Shown piece after piece: positions 10,208 through 19,026 of a stretch of 64,000 bases of DNA. Positions within the stretch are counted from its first letter, which is position 1, and each line of letters opens with the position of its first letter. The position numbers and the translations under genes were made by a program. Under the pieces are notes generated by a model. That model was not told the origin of the DNA. It saw only the letters and a program-made list of their open reading frames with translations, and did not search any database. Origin of the DNA: Desulfovibrio desulfuricans (lineage in GTDB: Bacteria > Desulfobacterota > Desulfovibrionia > Desulfovibrionales > Desulfovibrionaceae); assembly GCA_015062205.1 (NCBI GenBank), contig SUVB01000038.1, positions 60,319 to 124,318 of the forward strand, read 5' to 3'.

Positions 10208-10615
10208 ATGGAAAAAACTTCTCCCATATCTTTGGCGGGGGGGCGCGCCAGGCGTTTTGCGGATGTGCCCCTGAAGGAAAAACTGGCGGATGTCGTCGGC
10301 TGGCTTGAGGAGCACAAGGCGACGGATGTGGTCAGCATCGACCTGACCGGGCAGGGCGCGTTTGCCGAGGCCCTGGTCATTGCCGGGGCCGGTTCCGTGC
10401 GGCACGCGCAGAGCCTGGCCGACGGCGTGGGCGCGCTGTGCCGCGAGCGCAAGTACGAATACCTCCGTACGGAGGGCTACACCGCCGGGCAGTGGATATT
10501 GGTGGATATGAACGACATCGTTGTCAACGTGTTTCTGGAACCTGTGCGCGCCCTGTACGGGCTTGAGAGCCTGTGGGGCAGAAAGGCCGCCGACGGCGCG
10601 CGCGACGGAGAGTAG
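10208..10615 (+). CDS. rsfS: Ribosomal silencing factor RsfS
   Basis: A 135-residue protein of the RsfS/Iojap family, which binds ribosomal protein L14 on the 50S subunit and blocks subunit joining when nutrients are scarce. The core is easily recognised: KATDVVSIDLTGQGAFAEAL, RHAQSLADGV, TAGQWILVDMNDIVVNVF and ALYGLESLWG. The ATG at 10208 was preferred over in-frame ATGs at 10118 and 10151 because it gives a normal N-terminus, though no strong ribosome-binding site is visible and the start is uncertain. The stop is three bases before the gpmI start, so the two are co-transcribed. Confidence 0.9.
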   Translation: MEKTSPISLAGGRARRFADVPLKEKLADVVGWLEEHKATDVVSIDLTGQGAFAEALVIAGAGSVRHAQSLADGVGALCRERKYEYLRTEGYTAGQWILVDMNDIVVNVFLEPVRALYGLESLWGRKAADGARDGE

Positions 10616-10618
10616 GGC

Positions 10619-12184
10619 ATGACTGCAACAGTGACGCCGACATTCCTGCTGATACTGGACGGCTGGGGTCTGGCCGAGCCCGGGCCCGGCAACGCGCCCC
10701 ACACGGCGGCGACGCCCAACCTTGACGCCCTCGTCGGGCGCTGCCCGCATACGCGCCTTTCGGCCTCCGGACGTGACGTGGGGCTGCCGGAAGGCTATAT
10801 GGGCAATTCGGAAGTGGGGCACCTCAACATCGGGGCCGGGCGCATCATCTATCAGGACATGACGCGCATTGACCTAGCCCTGGAGGACGGAAGCTTCGCC
10901 GCCAACCCCGTGCTGACGGACCTTCTGGCAAGGCTGCGCGCGGGCGGCGGCAAACTGCATCTGGCCGGGCTGCTCTCCGACGGGGGGGTGCACAGCCATA
11001 TCCGCCATCTGGAGGCCCTCTGCGCCCTGGCCCACAAGTCGGGCGTGCCTGTGCGCGTGCACTGCTTCATGGACGGACGCGACCGCGATCCCAAAAGCGG
11101 CGCGGGTTACATGCGCGAGCTTGTTGCGGCCGTCAGGGAACAGCCGCAGACGCGCATCGCCTCCATGTGCGGGCGCTTCTACGCCATGGATCGCGACAAC
11201 CACTGGGAACGCCTCAAACCTGCCTGGGAGGCCGTGACGCACGGCGCTCCCGTGACGGACGCCGACCCCGTGTCGGCGGTGGAGGCCTCCTACGCGGCGG
11301 ACGTGACGGACGAATTCATCAAGCCCGTATGTTTTCCCACGGGCGATGCGACGCCCGGCATGGCCGACGGGGACGGCCTGTTTTTTTTCAACTTCCGCGC
11401 CGACCGCATGCGCCAGCTGACCCGGGCGTTCATTGAGGAGGGCTTTGACGGCTTTGCGCGGGGCCGCGTGCCGCAGCTCGCGGGCGTGGCCTCCATGACC
11501 GCCTATGAGGCGAGCTTCGGCATTCCCGTGGCCTTTCCCAAAGAATCTGCGGGGCTTGGGCTGGGCGAGGTCGTCTCGCGGCAGGGGCTGCGCCAGCTGC
11601 GCCTGGCGGAGACGGAAAAATACGCCCATGTCACGTATTTTTTCAACGGCGGCGTGGAAGAGCCCTTCCCCGGCGAGGACCGCATCCTCGTGCCTTCGCC
11701 GCGTGACGTGAAAACCTACGATGAAAAGCCCGCCATGAGCGCCCGCGAGGTGACGGACAAGTTTGTGGAAGCTTGGAATTCCGGCGTCTACGATTTTGTG
11801 GTCTGCAACCTGGCCAACGGCGACATGGTGGGGCACACCGGCAACCTTGCCGCCGCCGTGGAAGCCTGCGCCGTGGTGGACGAATGCGTGGGCCGCATGG
11901 TCCGGGCCGTGGAGGCGCGGGGCGGGCGCATGCTCATCATCGCCGACCACGGCAACTGCGAGATGATGCTGACGCCCGACGGGCGGCCGCACACCGCCCA
12001 CACCACCAATACTGTGCCGTGCATACTGCTGGAGCCGGGCGGGGCGGTGACGTCCCTGACCGAGGGGCGGCTGGCCGATGTGGCCGTGACCCTGCTGCGC
12101 CTGTGGGGCATGACGCCTTCGCAGCCCATGACCGGCCGCAATCTGGCAGCCCCGCAGGGCGGGGGGGGGGCTTCCCGTGGCTGA
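10619..12184 (+). CDS. gpmI: 2,3-bisphosphoglycerate-independent phosphoglycerate mutase
   Basis: A 521-residue alkaline-phosphatase-superfamily enzyme that interconverts 3- and 2-phosphoglycerate in glycolysis and gluconeogenesis, using two Mn ions. The first metal site is LILDGWG, the phosphorylated serine is Ser64 in MGNSEVGHL, and later metal ligands lie in NLANGDMVGHTG and IADHGNCEMM. It is co-transcribed with rsfS. The last codons contain a run of ten G (12161-12170), giving a GGGG peptide. The 3' end overlaps the next gene by eight bases, and loss of one G would fuse the two frames (see findings). Confidence 0.96.
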   Translation: MTATVTPTFLLILDGWGLAEPGPGNAPHTAATPNLDALVGRCPHTRLSASGRDVGLPEGYMGNSEVGHLNIGAGRIIYQDMTRIDLALEDGSFAANPVLTDLLARLRAGGGKLHLAGLLSDGGVHSHIRHLEALCALAHKSGVPVRVHCFMDGRDRDPKSGAGYMRELVAAVREQPQTRIASMCGRFYAMDRDNHWERLKPAWEAVTHGAPVTDADPVSAVEASYAADVTDEFIKPVCFPTGDATPGMADGDGLFFFNFRADRMRQLTRAFIEEGFDGFARGRVPQLAGVASMTAYEASFGIPVAFPKESAGLGLGEVVSRQGLRQLRLAETEKYAHVTYFFNGGVEEPFPGEDRILVPSPRDVKTYDEKPAMSAREVTDKFVEAWNSGVYDFVVCNLANGDMVGHTGNLAAAVEACAVVDECVGRMVRAVEARGGRMLIIADHGNCEMMLTPDGRPHTAHTTNTVPCILLEPGGAVTSLTEGRLADVAVTLLRLWGMTPSQPMTGRNLAAPQGGGGASRG

Positions 12185-12419
12185 ACGCAACCGCCCCGTG
12201 CAGCCGGTGGCCCCGGACGGCATGGAGATCCTCTTTTTTTACCAGTGCCCCGGCTGCGGCAAGCATGTGCCGCAGGCCAGCCCCACGGAGCCGCGCATGA
12301 TCCGCTGCCCCGGCTGCGGGCAGGCGTTCCCCATCATCCCGGTGGATGAGCACGGCCTGCAGTATGTGCGCATCATGCTGGCCGACGGCAAGGCCGCCGC
12401 AGACCCCGATTTCCTGTAA
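12177..12419 (+). CDS. Small zinc-ribbon protein
   Basis: An 80-residue protein with two CPGC knuckles (CPGCGK at about 24 and CPGCGQ at about 44) separated by 16 residues, a probable zinc ribbon, followed by a hydrophobic strand FPIIPVDEHGLQYV. The start is a GTG that overlaps the gpmI stop by eight bases, so it is translated by coupling. No specific function can be named. It may be a metal-binding or nucleic-acid-binding accessory protein. Confidence 0.75.
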   Translation: MAERNRPVQPVAPDGMEILFFYQCPGCGKHVPQASPTEPRMIRCPGCGQAFPIIPVDEHGLQYVRIMLADGKAAADPDFL

Positions 12420-12463
12420 GGCGGGGAGTCTAAAAAAACTGGTATAAAAATTTTAATTTTTGC

Positions 12464-12530
12464 AAAAGCCGCATTATCTTTGCCGCAGAGAGCCATGAAA
12501 GGCTGTAATGCGGCGGGTAATGCGGCTTTT
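12464..12530 (+). terminator. Terminator with two alternative right arms after the gpmI operon
   Basis: AAAAGCCGCATTA (12464-12476) can pair with TAATGCGGCTTTT (12518-12530), giving a 13-bp stem followed by TTAGACTTTA. The core TAATGCGGC also occurs at 12506-12514, so the left arm has a second, mutually exclusive partner. It lies between the zinc-ribbon gene and the porin gene. Confidence 0.55.
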
Positions 12531-12697
12531 TTAGACTTTATGGAGAGAAAAACAAGAGTGTTTTTGCGAAAAAAAATGTCGAATGGTAAAAATTTTTTTA
12601 CGAAAACCCTTGTCTTTTGCCCGAACCGTCCGTACAGTGTAGTTGCCTGTTGGGGAACAGGCAGTGTTTTCAACGGCAAAAGAAAGGAAGGAATACC

Positions 12698-14266
12698 ATG
12701 AGACGCATCTGTACGCTTCTTCTGGCGGCAGGTTTGGTGTTCGGCGCGGCCACCGGCGCGAGCGCCATTGATTTCAAGGCCAAGGGCCAGTGGCTGATGG
12801 GCTTCGCCGGGGGCGAACACAGCCCGTTGCGCCACACCCGCGATGCCAACGGCGTGAAGACCAAGCAGAACAATAATGATAACTTCCAGGCCGCCCAGCG
12901 CGTGCGCCTGCAGTTGGACGCCGTGGCCTCCGAATCTCTCTCCGGTACGGTGTACTTTGAAATCGGCACGCAGTTGTGGGGCAAGGCCGACGACACATCA
13001 GGCGGCGCGGCCCTCGGCGCGGACGGAACAAGACAAATCAAGGTCAAGCGTGCTTACATCGACTGGGCCGTGCCGGATACCGAAGCCAAGGTGCGCATGG
13101 GCATCCAGGGCGTGGCCCTGCCCGAGGCTGCCGGCGGCTCCGCCGTTCTGGATGCCGATGTGGCCGGCGTCACCGTGAACTATCAGTTCAACGAGAACGT
13201 GGGCCTCACCGCCCTGTGGGCGCGCCCCCTCAACGACAACTTCGCCAGTGACTGGGCGTGGGAACGGCGCAGCAACCCCAGGAATTATCTGGACAACATG
13301 GATCTCTTCTCCCTCATGCTGCCCCTGACCTTCGACGGCGTGAAGGCTACGCCCTGGGCCATGTACGGCATAGTGGGCAGGAATGCGCTCAAGACGGAAT
13401 GGGATAACGATAGATACAATATCCCCGACACCGCTGACGGCAACCTGGCGTACTCTCTCCGTCCCTACCCGGCGCTGGGTGCGGACAACGCCAACATCGG
13501 CCGCACGAGCAAGGCCTACGGCGGCGCGTTCTGGGCCGGGCTGCCCGTAAAGCTGACCCTGTGGGATCCGCTGAACGTCGAGTTTGACATCAACTACGGC
13601 TGGACGGAATCCATGGGCCGCTATGACGCCGTGAAGCGCGGCGGCGCAGTCAAGCGCTCCAGCACCGAGCGTCAGGGCTGGCTGGCCAAGGCCCTTGTGG
13701 AATACAAGTTTGACTGGGCTGTTCCCGGCGTGTTCGGCTGGTATGCCTCCGGCGACAACGGCAATCCGAAGAACGGCTCCCAGCGCATGCCGTCCGTCGC
13801 TCCCTGCGGGAACTTCACCTCCTACATGGGCGACGGCAACTACGGCTGGATTCTGCAGGATTACGGCCTGGATTATGCCGGCACATGGGGCGTGGGCCTG
13901 CAGATTCGCGACATGAGCTTTGTGGAAGACCTCAAGCACACCTTCCGCGTGGCCTACTGGGGCGGCACCAACAGCACCTCCATGGTCAAGTATATGAACA
14001 ACGCCTATTCCTGGGCCGACAGCTGGGGTGATGCCCATGCCGACAGCACATGGAACACCAGTCCTTACCTGACCACCAATGACGGCCTTGTCGAGTTCAA
14101 CCTCGTCAACAACTACCACATGTACGAGAACTTCGACGTCAACCTTGAAGCCGACTACATCGTCAACTGCATGGACAACAGTACCTGGAAGAAGGCCCGC
14201 AACGGCGGCACCTTCGAGAAGCAGGATATGTGGAAGGTGCAGGCGACCTTCGCCTACAGCTTCTAA
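12698..14266 (+). CDS. Outer-membrane porin, Desulfovibrio homotrimeric type
   Basis: A 522-residue beta-barrel protein. A cleavable signal peptide covers about residues 1-24 (basic MRR, hydrophobic core, cleavage after GASA). The mature protein begins IDFKAKGQWLMGF, and the rest is a series of aromatic-rich amphipathic strands ending in F (VQATFAYSF), the usual C-terminal signature for BAM-dependent assembly. The alanine-rich signal and ADFKAKG-like start are typical of the abundant porins of Desulfovibrio. AAGGAAGG precedes the ATG. It is a single-gene unit with an A+T-rich upstream region and hairpins at 14277-14313 and 14350-14373 downstream. It should admit small hydrophilic solutes; specificity is unknown. 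Confidence 0.88.
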   Translation: MRRICTLLLAAGLVFGAATGASAIDFKAKGQWLMGFAGGEHSPLRHTRDANGVKTKQNNNDNFQAAQRVRLQLDAVASESLSGTVYFEIGTQLWGKADDTSGGAALGADGTRQIKVKRAYIDWAVPDTEAKVRMGIQGVALPEAAGGSAVLDADVAGVTVNYQFNENVGLTALWARPLNDNFASDWAWERRSNPRNYLDNMDLFSLMLPLTFDGVKATPWAMYGIVGRNALKTEWDNDRYNIPDTADGNLAYSLRPYPALGADNANIGRTSKAYGGAFWAGLPVKLTLWDPLNVEFDINYGWTESMGRYDAVKRGGAVKRSSTERQGWLAKALVEYKFDWAVPGVFGWYASGDNGNPKNGSQRMPSVAPCGNFTSYMGDGNYGWILQDYGLDYAGTWGVGLQIRDMSFVEDLKHTFRVAYWGGTNSTSMVKYMNNAYSWADSWGDAHADSTWNTSPYLTTNDGLVEFNLVNNYHMYENFDVNLEADYIVNCMDNSTWKKARNGGTFEKQDMWKVQATFAYSF

Positions 14267-14349
14267 AAACATATCAGCCGGAGCGGACGCCCAAACGGGC
14301 GCTCCGCTCCGGCGGCGATACGCTCCCGGCGGGCATGGGACGTATGAGG

Positions 14350-14373
14350 AAGGAGGCCTTCGGGCCTCCTTTT
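14350..14373 (+). terminator. Terminator of the porin gene
   Basis: AAGGAGGCC/GGCCTCCTT with a TTCG tetraloop and trailing TTTCC. Another strong hairpin (GCCGGAGCGGA arms, 14277-14313) stands directly after the porin stop. Confidence 0.75.
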
Positions 14374-14536
14374 CCAGTTTTCACAGCCTGACGCAACGGC
14401 ATGCCGTTGCTGCGGGGAATGCCGGCCGGGGCAAGGGAAGGGCGCGCCGGCAAGGGGACCCCTCCCCCGCCTGCGCCGGGAAACTTGCTGCCCCCCGCAC
14501 GCAGGCGCTCGGCGACAGGGCAATGCCCGGGCGCGC

Positions 14537-14890
14537 CTAGCGGCCGCCTGCGCCGTTGGTGCAGCGGAATTCGAGCACGGCTTCCTTGCGGATGCAGAGG
14601 CCGAACATGCCGGAAGACTTGCGCGTGCACACGGTTTCCATCTCGCCCACCTGTTCCGCGTCCTGCCAGCCCCAGGCGCGGCATTTTTCCGCCGCCTGCG
14701 CCTGTGCCCGCCAGGGGTCGATGTTGGGCCGGTCGTGCTGGGGATTCCACATGACGGCCAGTTTGAGGCCGCCCGTGCTCCTGCCGCCGTCCACGGGCAT
14801 CCAGTCCATGTTGACGGGCCTGGCGGCGGTGCAGCCCCACAGCAGCAGCGCCCCGACCAGCGGCGCGATCGCGCCGGTGTTCCTTGTCAT
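14537..14890 (-). CDS. YecR-like lipoprotein
   Basis: A 117-residue lipoprotein. The signal peptide ends in the lipobox LLWGC, making Cys20 the lipidated residue. The mature part has the pattern of the YecR-like family: a GGRSTGGLKLAVMWNP segment, then AQAAEKCRAWGWQDAEQV and a pair of late cysteines (CIRKEAV...FRCT). YecR of enterobacteria belongs to the flagellar regulon but has no known activity. The ATG has a good GGGAGG upstream. The amidase gene lies 119 bases upstream on the same strand. Confidence 0.7.
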   Translation of the reverse strand: MTRNTGAIAPLVGALLLWGCTAARPVNMDWMPVDGGRSTGGLKLAVMWNPQHDRPNIDPWRAQAQAAEKCRAWGWQDAEQVGEMETVCTRKSSGMFGLCIRKEAVLEFRCTNGAGGR

Positions 14891-15009
14891 GTTTTCCCTC
14901 CCCTGACCGGGCGGCCTGCGGCAGCGCCCCGAGTCACCCGGATACGATGGTTATGCGGCCTGCGGGCGCATGGCGTCCCCGGACGCGCGACCGCCCACGG
15001 ATGCCCCCG

Positions 15010-15711
15010 TCACTCCCGCAGCGCAAAGAGCGCCGTTCTGTACACCGCCTCCGCTATGGCGTTCTGGAAGATGTCGGACTGCGCCAGCATGTCGTCATAG
15101 GGATGCACAATGACGGTCGCTTCCAGCAGCAGGGCGGGCGAGCGGGCGTGCTTGAGCACAACGAGGTCGTCAAACCAGTAAATGCCGAGTTCCGCGTCGA
15201 GCGCCTCGCGGTTCTCGCCCGGTATGGGTTCGCCGTGATGCGTGCTCGGCTGCAGGCCGCAGTCGCGCAGCGCCCTGCCCAGCACCGCGGCACAGCGGAC
15301 AGACTGCTCCGCATGCCTGTTCTTGCGGGAGACGAAGATGGCGTAGCCCCGCGCCTTTTCGGAACAGGGACGGCCGTTGACGCGCGTGATGAACTGCGGC
15401 TGGACGGAATCGTGATGGATGGAGAGGAGCAGCTTTTTCCCCCGGGATTGGGCCGCCCTCTGCATGAGGGAGATTTCCTCCTCCGGCTGCCGCGTCACGT
15501 CGGCATGCACGCCGCGCTGCGCCAAGTAGGCCGCGACGGTTTCGGTCAGCCAGTTGTTGTACCGGTATTCGCGCCCGCCGGAGCAGCTTTCCGCGCCGTA
15601 ATGCTGCGCGCTGTGCCCCGGATCAAGGAGAATTTCGTGCGCCGCCGCATCCGCACCCGCAAGCAGAAGCAGCAGCACGGCCGGCAATGTCAGAAAAGTG
15701 AACTGCGCCAT
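15010..15711 (-). CDS. N-acetylmuramoyl-L-alanine amidase (Amidase_3 type)
   Basis: A 233-residue exported zinc amidase that cleaves the bond between MurNAc and L-alanine in peptidoglycan. The signal peptide covers about residues 1-24 (LTLPAVLLLLLAGADA). The catalytic domain starts ILLDPGHSAQ, where the first zinc histidine lies. It continues with YRYNNWLTETVAAYLAQRG, SIHHDSVQP (second histidine region) and a final LLLEATVIVHPYDD that supplies the catalytic glutamate. It lacks a separate cell-wall-binding domain. No strong ribosome-binding site is visible before the ATG. Confidence 0.85.
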   Translation of the reverse strand: MAQFTFLTLPAVLLLLLAGADAAAHEILLDPGHSAQHYGAESCSGGREYRYNNWLTETVAAYLAQRGVHADVTRQPEEEISLMQRAAQSRGKKLLLSIHHDSVQPQFITRVNGRPCSEKARGYAIFVSRKNRHAEQSVRCAAVLGRALRDCGLQPSTHHGEPIPGENREALDAELGIYWFDDLVVLKHARSPALLLEATVIVHPYDDMLAQSDIFQNAIAEAVYRTALFALRE

Positions 15712-15787
15712 CTTTTGTCGCTCTTTGGGAAGGCTGCGCCGCAGCGGCCCGTTGCGCGGCGGGTTGCCTCCTCCGTGCCGGGCAGCG

Positions 15788-16201
15788 TTACGGCTGAATA
15801 TTGATATAGCCGGCGTCGGCAGGCGCGGGGGCGGGTTCCGGAAATTCGGTCCGGATCACCTGCTGCACGCTCGGTTCGGCCGGTGCGGCGGGCTGCGGCC
15901 GCTGCAGCGCAGGAATGCCGTATGTGGGCAGGCGATCCCCGGCGGGAGCGGCCGGGGCGGCGCCGGGCGCGGCGGGGGCGCTGTCCCGGGGCTGCAGAAT
16001 GTTCATGGGCTGTGCGGCATGCCCGCCGGGGGCCTGAGGCAGGTCGCGCGGCTGGGCGTCCCAGTCGCCCTCGTACGGTTTCCACGGGCCGCCGGTTTCG
16101 ACCTTGCCGTCAACGGAAAGGCCGTTGCCGTTTGCGCCGCAGGCGGCAAGCGACGCCGCGAGTGCGGCGAACAGGCATAGTGTCAGGATACGGCGCAACA
16201 T
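15788..16201 (-). CDS. Proline/alanine-rich lipoprotein of unknown function
   Basis: A 137-residue lipoprotein. The signal peptide ends LAACG with the lipidated cysteine at about residue 21. The mature region is low complexity, rich in Pro, Ala and Gly (APAAPGAAPAAPAGD), and ends in PADAGYINIQP. AAGGAG lies upstream of the ATG at 16201. No family is recognised. It may be a spacer-like envelope protein linked to the adjacent amidase gene, 76 bases downstream on the same strand. Confidence 0.7.
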   Translation of the reverse strand: MLRRILTLCLFAALAASLAACGANGNGLSVDGKVETGGPWKPYEGDWDAQPRDLPQAPGGHAAQPMNILQPRDSAPAAPGAAPAAPAGDRLPTYGIPALQRPQPAAPAEPSVQQVIRTEFPEPAPAPADAGYINIQP

Positions 16202-17118
16202 CTTTCGGAACTCCTTGCGGCTGAATGTTATGCAGGCGGCTGCCCTGAGGCGGCAGCGGCCGCTGTGCGCAACACTATATACCCCAATGCGGGGCGGCCA
16301 CAAGAGCGGACGCGGACAGGCTTCGGCGCGCTCATCCGGGCCGGCGTCCGTGCGGCAACCATCCGGCGCGGCCCCAAAAAGCGCACGGAATCTGCCTCAT
16401 GCCGCCGATGCCCCGGACGACACGCAGCGACGGCGGAAGCACGCGGGCGGAACCGGCAGACAGCAGGAGAGACGCCTGTCTCAGGCAACGCCGGTTCAGA
16501 AGGAACATGGGCGTATAACTGCATATTTTGCTGTTGCATTTTCATTGCGGTCGCCATATTATCTACGCATATATCGGGTAGTTTCAGAAGGAAGAGGAAT
16601 GACGCCGCGCATTTATGCATAAAATAAATGAAGATATTATAACTATTGCTGGTATGACAGTGTAAAGCAATTAAAGGCTGAAAGGGGTAATACTGAATAG
16701 TGTTTTTGGACGTGACAGGATATTTGCGTTGATTAATTCTGCAACAGGATATTTGGAAATTTTTTTTATCAATCTATTTTTACATAAAAGTGATCGAAAA
16801 ATTTTTTTTTCCAGAAAATATAGATAAATAATTTAATAAAGATATGATTTTGTACTCGAAGATGTTTTTTAACTCTCGTGTTGCTGCAAGGTGTGCTGTC
16901 GCAATGCGGAATGCTTCAGCGGGGATTGAGGTCGTATCGTTGTGCGACGCTGCATTGCGGATTGCAGTGCGCAGTCGGAACGGTCGGGATAGATAGGTTT
17001 TTCGTCGGGCAGAGCCCTGCGCATGGTCGTCAGCGCCGCCGCGTTGCTCCTGCAGGGCGGGCGTTTCCCGGAGGACCGCGCGGAATGTGTTCCGGCGGCA
17101 GGGGATAAGAGAGGGCGA
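16202..17118. other. Long intergenic region, partly A+T-rich, with a 12-base direct repeat
   Basis: No convincing gene is seen. From about 16540 to 16870 the sequence becomes strongly A+T-rich, unlike its surroundings, with long A and T runs. The 12-mer ACAGGATATTTG occurs twice in the same orientation (16715-16726 and 16744-16755), 29 bases apart start to start. The region probably holds the promoters of the lipoprotein gene (-) and of the FapA-like gene (+). A bent or regulator-bound upstream region is possible. Confidence 0.4.
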
Positions 17119-18255
17119 ATGTATTACCTGCAGCATCATTTCAATCCTGATTTTGACCGGCTGCATCTCAAGCCCTCGGAGAAGTCGGATGCTGAAGCCA
17201 CCGGGGCCGACCTCTACAATCTGGGGTATGCGCAGAACGTGCTTGCCGGGCAAAAGCTGGCCGAACTGATTCCCATCAAGGAACCCGGCCCGGAACATGA
17301 AGCGCGTTTTTGCACTGACCAGCCTGTCCTGCCGGTAGGCTTCAATACCTGCGTTGATCCTACCAATCCTTTGGTGCTGCTTGCCACCGCCAGCGGTCAT
17401 GTTTTTTACATGAACGACAAGATCACCGTCAAAACGCTGCTCAACGTGCCCCAGGATGTGGATTTCAAGACCGGCAACATCTTCTTTATCGGCGATGTCG
17501 CCGTGCATGGCAGCGTGCGCGCGGGTTTCGCCGTGCACGGCAACAATGTGCGCGTGATGGGCATGGTGGAAGGCGCGGACGTGCGCGCCCATGCCCATCT
17601 GCTCATTGAGGGCGGCGTCTGGGGCGGCGTGGGTGAAAAAGGGCTGGTGCATGCGGGCGGCAACCTCAAAATGAACTTTCTGGAAAAGGCCGAAGCCCGC
17701 GCCCGCGGCAACATGCTCATCAACAGGGACAGCCTGTTCAGCACCATATACGCAGGGGCAAGCCTCGCCGTGCAGGGCAAACTTTACGGCGGGGAGATCA
17801 ACGCCTCCGGCAACATTTTTGCCGGCGCGCAGCTCGGCAACCGCGCGGGCATCGAGACCGTCGTGCACCTCGGCTATGACCCCATAACCACCCTGCGCGT
17901 GAAACGCATCGACAAGCTCATTGCAGACCAGGCCCAGACCATCAAGCACCTGACGGCAGTGGCCGGGCATCTGCCTGTGGATACCAACGACACCACACGC
18001 CGCCTGCAGTTCCTCAAGGAGGAGCAGCAGCGGCATCTGGAGCAGCGCGAGCGGCTGACGAAGAAAATGCTGGAAGCTGAAAAGCTTGCCTCCCGCTGTC
18101 GGCTGCTGTGTCAGGGCACGGTATTTCCCGGCGTGGAAATCACCATCGGCAGGGTCTACATGCGGGTGGAGCGCCAGTATATCAAGTCGATGTTTTTCCT
18201 CGGCGACAGGGAAATCGTCGTGGAACCCATGCCCGCCAAGGTCAAGGTGGCCTAG
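17119..18255 (+). CDS. FapA/DUF342-family protein
   Basis: A 378-residue cytosolic protein. The central part is a right-handed beta-helix with repeated G-D/N-V turns (FIGDVAVHGSVRAGFAVHG, then VHAGGNLKMNF), the FapA (flagellar assembly protein A, DUF342) fold. The C-terminal part from about residue 265 is a charged coiled coil (RRLQFLKEEQQRHLEQRERL) followed by a strand-rich tail. FapA proteins are tied to flagellar assembly or surface structures in several phyla, but their mechanism is unknown. The ATG at 17119 has GAGAGGG upstream. The long open frame before it is not supported. It is followed by a 59-residue gene and a FliS-like gene, consistent with a flagellar link. Confidence 0.8.
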   Translation: MYYLQHHFNPDFDRLHLKPSEKSDAEATGADLYNLGYAQNVLAGQKLAELIPIKEPGPEHEARFCTDQPVLPVGFNTCVDPTNPLVLLATASGHVFYMNDKITVKTLLNVPQDVDFKTGNIFFIGDVAVHGSVRAGFAVHGNNVRVMGMVEGADVRAHAHLLIEGGVWGGVGEKGLVHAGGNLKMNFLEKAEARARGNMLINRDSLFSTIYAGASLAVQGKLYGGEINASGNIFAGAQLGNRAGIETVVHLGYDPITTLRVKRIDKLIADQAQTIKHLTAVAGHLPVDTNDTTRRLQFLKEEQQRHLEQRERLTKKMLEAEKLASRCRLLCQGTVFPGVEITIGRVYMRVERQYIKSMFFLGDREIVVEPMPAKVKVA

Positions 18256-18297
18256 ACGCGCCGCTTTGCGCCGCGCGATTGCGCGGGGAGACGCAAG

Positions 18298-18477
18298 ATG
18301 ATATTCAAGTACGTCGCGGACGAAGACAGGAAAGTCATTCAGGATATGCTCGGCAATCCCAAAAAGATGTTTGACATGGCCAAAAAAGATCCTGAATTAT
18401 TTGCGGAATACGAGGACAAAATCTACCAGCTGGCGCGACAGGGCGAAGCCATGATGCAGCAGTACGCCACAAAGTAG
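18298..18477 (+). CDS. 59-residue conserved-looking small protein
   Basis: Begins MIFKYVADEDRKVIQDML and ends QQYATK, with a GGGGAG ribosome-binding site nine bases before the ATG. It is highly charged, predicted to be mostly helical (DMLGNPKKMFDMAKKDPELF), and has no signal peptide or membrane helix. It sits 42 bases after the FapA-like gene and 144 before the FliS-like gene on the same strand. No family can be named with confidence. Confidence 0.65.
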   Translation: MIFKYVADEDRKVIQDMLGNPKKMFDMAKKDPELFAEYEDKIYQLARQGEAMMQQYATK

Positions 18478-18621
18478 CGCTGCCGGTTGGTTGAATCGCG
18501 CGGTTGCGCCTTCCTGCCCGTGTGGGCGACCGCGCCGCGCAACAGTACCTTATCTGCCGGGGACGGCCGAATGCGGCCGGTGCGGGGGAGGGGAGTCCCC
18601 TGCAGCAGCACAGGCGGATAT

Positions 18622-19026
18622 ATGGGGAACACACACGCATTCGGGCGGCTCGATGCCGACAGCGCCGGACGCCTTCTGCTCCGGCTGTACGATGGGGCGC
18701 TCGCATCCATGACCGCGGCACGGGAACGGGTCGCTGCCGGGGACTGCCCCGGCAAGGGCGGCCACATCTCCAGGGCCATGGACCTTCTTGCCGAACTCAC
18801 CCGATCCCTTGACCTTGGGCATGGCCTTGCCCGCAACCTCGCCGTTCTCTATCTGTGTTGCACGGCCCGGCTGCTGCGCGCCAGCGCGCGGATGGAAACA
18901 GGGCCGCTGGACGTGGCCGTGTCCATCCTTGCCGCGCTGCGTCAGGCTTTTGCCGGGGCGCTGCCCCCTGCGCGGCGCGGCGCGCAGCGCGCCCGGGTGC
19001 TGGCGTTCGGCGTCGCCGCGCGATAG
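18622..19026 (+). CDS. FliS-like flagellin export chaperone
   Basis: A 134-residue helical protein matching the FliS pattern: LLLRLYDGALASMTAARER near the N-terminus (compare LYDGA in FliS), then GGHISRAMDLLAELTRSLDL, ARNLAVLYLCCTARLL and AVSILAALRQAF. FliS binds the C-terminus of flagellin and prevents early polymerisation. It differs from classical FliS in an alanine/arginine-rich C-terminus. No fliD or flagellin gene lies in the window, so it may be a second copy devoted to another partner. Confidence 0.7.
   Translation: MGNTHAFGRLDADSAGRLLLRLYDGALASMTAARERVAAGDCPGKGGHISRAMDLLAELTRSLDLGHGLARNLAVLYLCCTARLLRASARMETGPLDVAVSILAALRQAFAGALPPARRGAQRARVLAFGVAAR

Noticed and set aside
16228..16627. 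Overlapping open frames on both strands near 16.2-16.6 kb
   Set aside because: Arg/Ala/Pro-rich translations without start signals; probably non-coding.
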